Part shown: positions 59,740 to 64,000 of the stretch, piece by piece | Position numbering within the stretch: position 1 is the stretch's first letter | How the letters are laid out: the number at the start of each line of letters is the position of its first letter | Source of the DNA: Bacteroidales bacterium | GTDB taxonomy: Bacteria > Bacteroidota > Bacteroidia > Bacteroidales > Lentimicrobiaceae | Assembly (NCBI GenBank): GCA_016709025.1 | Contig: JADJEQ010000014.1 | Coordinates: 124,001 to 188,000 of the forward strand | Direction of reading: 5' to 3' | Length of the DNA: 64,000 nucleotides | Notes under the pieces: model-generated | Seen by the model: the letters and a program-made list of their open reading frames with translations, nothing else | The model's database searches: none | Told to the model about the DNA's origin: nothing | Translations under genes and position numbers: made by a program

Positions 59740-60097
59740 TTAAAGTCCGAGTTCATTGAATAGATAGTTTACTGCATCATCCTTTGCCTTTTGGTCAATA
59801 GTACTTTTCCTTTTTTTTCGCTTTTTATCCTTGTAATACGAAGGGCTTGATTTACCCTCTTCAGGAAACAGATATTCACATATAATCTGCTCAATATTTG
59901 AGGTTTCATCAAAATGTACCAGATTCTTCAAATAGATCTTTTTAATTTTGCGCCCTCTTCAGTTAAAATATTAAATGATTTGAGATACAAGTATCATCGC
60001 TTACTTGAAAAACAAGCTGGTATTTTATAAATGACAGGGGCCTTAATTCAGAAGCTAGCAGGAAATTCTGATTAGCTGAAGATATATTGGTTACCAT
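59740..60097 (-). pseudogene. Uncharacterised small protein of the sigma-54 operon, frameshifted
   Basis: From ATG 60097: MVTNISSANQNFLLASELRP and IKYQLVFQVSDDTCISN, then after an AT-run shift NILTEEGAKLK, then after a missing A in an A run IYLKNLVHFDETSNIEQIIC and a very basic stretch (KDKKRKKRKS), ending at 59740. About 118 aa. No family recognised. It starts 16 nt after the preceding gene, with a good ribosome site (AAGGAG). Confidence 0.45.
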
Positions 60098-60113
60098 ATT
60101 TATGTTCTCCTTA

Positions 60114-60546
60114 TTAAATAATACCCATTTCTTCAGCCCAAATAAGTATAGCCTTGTAACTTTCCTCATAATATGCGGTCTCAAGCATACTATCCAGCAT
60201 CTCAAATGCGTGCTTGTTATCAAAGATTTTTCCTGCCTGGGAACTTGCTTCCTGTAGCATTTTCAACATGCCACAAAGGACAACCTGTCTGACATACTCT
60301 CTGGAGTACGGTCATATTTTTAACTTCAGCATCAAAGATCAGTTTGCCATGTTGATCAAAAACCATGACTGATTTAAGAATAATACAAGCCGCACCTTTG
60401 GCAACTCCTTCAACTACTTTTAGTTTGCCTACCTCCCTGACTCCGGTTACATAATTGAAGCCTGACGGTGCTTTATAATTGTTTTTGATAACAAGGCCAG
60501 TTTCAAGGTCTGAAGGATTCTTTCTAATTGACATTGTGTTTTCCAT
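60114..60546 (-). pseudogene. Uncharacterised first protein of the sigma-54 operon, frameshifted
   Basis: From ATG 60546: MENTMSIRKNPSDLETGLVI, beta-rich (FDQHGKLIFDAEVKNMTVLQ). After a shift near 60280 it continues as a helical end (VVLCGMLKMLQEASSQAGKI, AFEMLDSMLETAYYEESYKA) to 60114. About 144 aa. No family recognised. First gene after the sigma-54-like promoter. Confidence 0.5.
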
Positions 60547-60578
60547 GGCAAATATTTTTTATTTTCCCTTGTGTGTTT

Positions 60579-60594
60579 TCAACATCCATGCCAA
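60579..60594 (-). promoter_or_regulatory. Sigma-54-type -24/-12 promoter
   Basis: The minus strand reads TTGGCATGGATGTTGA against the consensus TTGGCAC-N5-TTGC: the GG is exact, spacing is correct, and one mismatch falls at the -12 C. It lies 33 nt before the ATG at 60546 and faces away from the adjacent sigma-54 activator gene. Confidence 0.65.
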
Positions 60595-60652
60595 CATCGT
60601 AATTAATTGATATGTAGTGTAATGAAGAATTGAATATATCAATGTTATTGTC

Positions 60653-60660
60653 TATATTTG
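60653..60660 (+). promoter_or_regulatory. -7 promoter box of the RtcR-like gene (TATATTTG)
   Basis: An exact TAnnTTTG match 27 nt before the ATG at 60688. TGTCTA occurs on both sides of the box (60649 and 60670), and TGTC-taaatata-TGACA follows, a possible autoregulatory site. Confidence 0.55.
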
Positions 60661-60687
60661 CAAATTACTGTCTAAATATATGACACT

Positions 60688-62162
60688 ATGGAAAGTATTT
60701 TAATATCCTGGGAAGGTTATAAAGAAGACTTTGAAAGCATGAGTAGAAGGAATGAGTTTAAACGAGAAAAGAAAGTCCTTTTTCAGGCCCAACCTTCAGC
60801 CTTCACAAAGACTTTCCCTTTATATACAAAAAAAGCACATTTTATTGAGTGCGCCGGAGAATGAAGAGGATAAAAGCTTATCAAAATTGCTTATTGAAGA
60901 ACTTAAAACAAATTTTCCAGAACATCCAATTGAAGGGCGTAGCATTGTGCTTAAGGATCCACTTGATATTGTGGAATTATTCAATGTTACCAATGAAATA
61001 TTATTCGAACACCGTAATTATCTTATTGAGGTTTTCATAAGTACTGGTTACCCTAATACGAGGGTTGCGTGGTTTCTGTCTTTGCCGAATTTCAAGCAAA
61101 ATTTAAGGCTGTTTCAAATAAGACAAGCAAAATTTTCAAAGACTAAAAAGCCTGAAAAGATTTATATTAATGTTGATACACTTAATCCCAATGCTATAAA
61201 TATTTTCAATGATCTTAACATATCAAATGGTAGTTCAGAATTTTTTATGCCAGATACATTAAAACCGTTCTACGAAAAGGCAACCTTAGTAGCAGCAACA
61301 AATGATATAAGCTGTCTTATTTTAGGAGAGAACGGAACAGGAAAGGAAAACTTAGCAAAGTTTATACATAAAAGTTCGCAAAGAAAGAGTAAACCCTTTA
61401 TAGCAGTAAACTGTGCAGCCTTTACAGATGAATTGTTGCGCAGTGAATTGTTTGGATATGAGAAAGGAGCTTTCACGGGCGCTGATAAATTGACAAAAGG
61501 TGTTTTTGAGGAATCAGATGGCGGCACGATTTTTTTGGATGAAATAGGGGATATTTCACCAAAGATGCAGGTTTCACTATTACGTGTTCTTCAGGAAAAA
61601 AGAATTCAGAGGGTAGGAAGATCAAACGATATAATGATTGATGTAAGAGTGATAGCAGCGACTAATAAGGAGCTTGAAGAAATGTGTGAAACAGAAAGAT
61701 TCAGATGGGATCTGTTTTTAGACTTACAACCACTTCAATAAAATTGCCATCCCTGAGGAATGGAAACGGATGGAAATCGAGAATCTATTAAATTATTTTA
61801 ATGTTAAATTCCTTCATGAATTTAAAAACAGGGAGCAAAAACTGCAATTTAACGATGATGCCATGAAAATAATCCTGAATTACGATTATAAAGGGAATAT
61901 AAGGGAATTGCAGAACCTGGTACTTTCTTTATATACCTTTACAACTAATGAAGTAAGACAAAGTAATTTACCGGACAGAATGCTGAGAAAACATTCTTAT
62001 CCTCAGTCACTTGAAGAGAATGAACGAATTCATTTAAAACGTATTTTAGAGAAAAACAATTGGAATAAAACTGTTTCAGCTGAAATACTCGGAATTACAA
62101 GAGAAACGCTATATAGAAAAATTGAAAAATATAAATTAAAAGAATTTGCAAAACATGAATAG
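60688..62162 (+). pseudogene. RtcR-like sigma-54-dependent activator (CARF-type sensor, AAA+, HTH), frameshifted
   Basis: From ATG 60688 (MESILISWEGYKEDFE), after an early shift near 60830, the N-terminal ~180 residues match the RtcR/CARF-type sensor (KKHILLSAPENEEDKSLSKL, YLIEVFISTGYPNTRVAWFL). The AAA+ domain has Walker A GENGTGKEN, GYEKGAFTGA (the sigma-54 contact loop) and Walker B GTIFLDEIGD. Two further shifts near 61725 and 61755 precede LLNYFNVKFLHEFKN and the Fis-type HTH (EILGITRETLYRKIEKY). RtcR senses RNA ends and activates RNA-repair genes in other bacteria. Here no rtcBA is present and the target is probably the divergent operon. Confidence 0.85.
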
Positions 62163-62272
62163 TCTTTTCTGAAGTTCTATCGTCATTTGTGAGACTTACA
62201 TTATTGTTGAAGCAATCTGTAATTATTTATCATCAACGATTAGTTGCAAAGAAACTAGTGTGTTTTTAAAAA

Positions 62273-62287
62273 TGCAGTCTATCTGCA
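62273..62287. promoter_or_regulatory. Operator-like palindrome TGCAG-tctat-CTGCA
   Basis: Same arms as the palindromes at 53061 and 59040 with a different centre. It ends 17 nt before the WYL start codon, a position suited to autorepression. Confidence 0.65.
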
Positions 62288-62304
62288 CAACTAAAAAGAA
62301 AGTT

Positions 62305-63317
62305 ATGCCAGCAGGAAAAATGCAAGTTACCGATACCGTCTTATAGACCTCGCTCTCAGAAATACAGGAAGGAGATGGACTTTCGATGACTTATTGGAAC
62401 ACGTTTGTGATAAACTCGGGAAGAATTTGATGTGAATCTGAATGGTAATAAATCAAATGCATTAAGCCTAAGGCAACTTGCCGAGGATATTCATATTATG
62501 CGCAAGGACCCACCTCAGGGCTATAGTGCCCCTATCATAAGAAAAGATGGGTTTATCTTTTACGAAGATCCCGACTTTTCGATCAACGATAATCCGTTAA
62601 ACGAGATTGATATTGAAAATCTCAAAGAGGTACTCCGTTTGATCAAGCCTTTTCAGTCGCTTCCAATGCTTAGTGAATTGGATTCAATTATCGGGAAAGT
62701 TCAGGGTGCCATCAGCCAGCATAAGGGGACGAAATTATATCGCTGGACCATAATCCCCAGGTAAAAGGGCTGCAGTTTATAGAGAGCCTTTATAAAATGA
62801 TCAGGGAGGAGAGTGTTATTTCAATCACTCTATAAACCATTTAACAAAGACACTGAGACAACATTTGTCATCCACCCGTTTCTGATTAAAGAATACAACA
62901 ACCGCTGGTTTTTGCAGGGCTGGGTTCCGGAAACGGATAATTACATTAATCTCGCGCTTGACAGGGTTGTTTCCATCAATATCGCGAAATGGAAAGCCAG
63001 ACAAAGCAAAAAGGAAAAACTAATCAGTCTTCAGAAAAATATCGTAGGCATTTCATTCGCAAATGGGGAAATGCCGGTGAAGATCCTGTTGTGGTTCAGC
63101 AAGGAGCAGGCACCCTATATTACCACCAAGCCTTTGCATCCTTCTCAGGAGTTAATTGAGGAAAATAAAACAGGAATCATTATTACCCTCAGCTTGTTCC
63201 CAATTTTGAGCTTGAGCAATTAATCCTAAGCTATGGTGAAGGGTAAGGTGTTGGAGTCAGGTCATTGAAGAAAAAATTGCTGAAAGACTGGGAAAGGCGG
63301 TGGGAATTATCAGATGA
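62305..63317 (+). pseudogene. WYL-domain transcriptional regulator (copy 3), about five frameshifts
   Basis: From ATG 62305 (MPAGK) the HTH-type N-terminus is readable after a shift (NTGRRWTFDDLLEHVCDKLG, LSLRQLAEDIHIMRKDP). The WYL core follows (TTFVIHPFLIKEYNNRWFLQ, NLALDRVVSI) and the WCX end (KPLHPSQELIEENKTGIIIT, NFELEQLILSYGEGV), stopping at 63315-63317 in yet another frame. About 335 aa if repaired. It is the natural candidate for binding the TGCAG-N5-CTGCA palindromes in front of itself, the retron and the helicase. Confidence 0.82.
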
Positions 63318-64000
63318 ACCTCTGAAAAGGCATAATTTGAAAGGGCTATCAATTAATTCAATACGTTATTACGGTTTCCCCAATCAAGTTGATCAGTCAT
63401 CCCCAAAAATTTGGACTTTTTGTGAATTCAATGACAAAACAAGTCATTGCAATATGTATAACGCTGTATTTCTGCTTTCTCACAAATATATTGGCAATTT
63501 AAACCACGAATTACCATTAAAAAAATTCAAATTGTTTACGATAAGTTTACGGTAAGTTCACTTTAACAAAAATTAAATGGGTTTTTGCAATTGTGGTTTT
63601 TTTTCATTCAAAAACAGATAAAGCACCTGGTAATCTCACGTATTTTAATGCGAGGCGACCGTTTTTCGGCTGAAGATTTGTAAAAACATCTTCAACGCAT
63701 AAAATAACCGGAGGTAGCAGTTGGTTCTGTAGGAAATCGTTTTCGAAATCGAAATAATTGAGCCAATTTTTTACAAAAACTACAATAATAGCTTTGAATA
63801 AATTAAATAAATACAGGCATTAATGATGCACGCATCAGTATAGTAAGTACTGTTATTTTTACATATAAAGCACTATTTTCCCTTTAATACTAATATTTAT
63901 AATAGCATCCACTTATTAAAAAAAAATCCTACAACAAACTTCCGATAAACGCCAGCTCCCCCCACTTACGCTGCTCAAACCTGCCAAGTTTGAAAAAATA
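63318..64000. other. AT-rich region without recognised genes
   Basis: About 680 bases. Short open frames near 63265-63555 have no family features and overlap the WYL end. No RNA gene, insertion sequence or repeat was recognised. Confidence 0.4.

Overview
The window comes from a member of the Bacteroidota. The evidence is a SusC/SusD pair, several type IX secretion (T9SS) C-terminal sorting tails, lipoprotein signals, and promoters of the TAnnTTTG type. No ribosomal or other strict taxonomic marker is present, so a finer placement is not supported. Positions 1-25 kb look like ordinary chromosome. From about 25.4 kb, just past a tRNA-Arg gene and a degenerate copy of it, the sequence becomes an accessory island that is clearly more AT-rich by eye and continues to the window end.

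Left part. A truncated lamin-tail-repeat lipoprotein is followed by two CYTH-type proteins and an SLC13/DASS transporter, an uncharacterised membrane protein and two T9SS-type secreted proteins (1-8.4 kb). Next comes a coherent cyanophycin (arginyl-polyaspartate) utilisation locus (9.07-19.5 kb): a minus-strand operon of two secreted cyanophycinases, SusC, SusD and a PKD/YWTD surface lipoprotein, with a divergent isoaspartyl dipeptidase (iadA). The implied route is extracellular cleavage of cyanophycin to beta-Asp-Arg, TonB-dependent uptake, and intracellular dipeptide hydrolysis. Then follow a ferredoxin-nitroreductase, a RelE/ParE-type toxin-antitoxin pair, a frameshifted SDR/DUF2867 gene, a RES-domain remnant, a LOG-family gene and an M64 peptidase.

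Island part 1 (25.7-41 kb). There are two WYL-regulator modules. One encodes a WYL regulator, a stand-alone FtsZ-like GTPase and a DnaB-like protein with a degenerate Walker A. The other encodes a WYL regulator, a soluble AAA+/M41 metalloprotease fusion, a DUF2779 nuclease and only the tail of an FtsZ-like gene. Between them lies a cluster of TnsA-like endonuclease, sigma-region-4-like protein, RNase J-like metallo-beta-lactamase and PD-(D/E)XK protein. A third FtsZ-like tail lies at 41 kb.

Island part 2 (41.4-47.6 kb) is a complete Wadjet locus (jetABCD) interrupted by many single-base shifts. Part 3 (48.4-63.3 kb) holds a RecD-like helicase/TPR-cold-shock operon and a retron. The retron has an RT with NAxxH, YADD and VTG motifs, and its ncRNA is bounded by a readable a1/a2 inverted repeat. 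The RT reading frame runs into a histidine-kinase-like region and is followed by a double-receiver protein and a DUF3127 OB-fold protein. Beyond it are three small unknown genes behind a sigma-54-like promoter, a divergent RtcR-like (CARF plus sigma-54 AAA+) activator and a third WYL regulator. A TGCAG-N5-CTGCA palindrome occurs before the helicase, the retron ncRNA and the WYL gene, and at the first two it sits exactly 11 nt from the promoter box.

Caveat. Between about 22 and 63 kb many genes are broken by single-base indels, mostly losses in homopolymers, while conserved motifs continue in the next frame. Positions 1-22 kb and 33-37.6 kb are clean. Either the island is poorly polished sequence or it is decaying. 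For such genes I give the full reconstructed span and mark them as interrupted.
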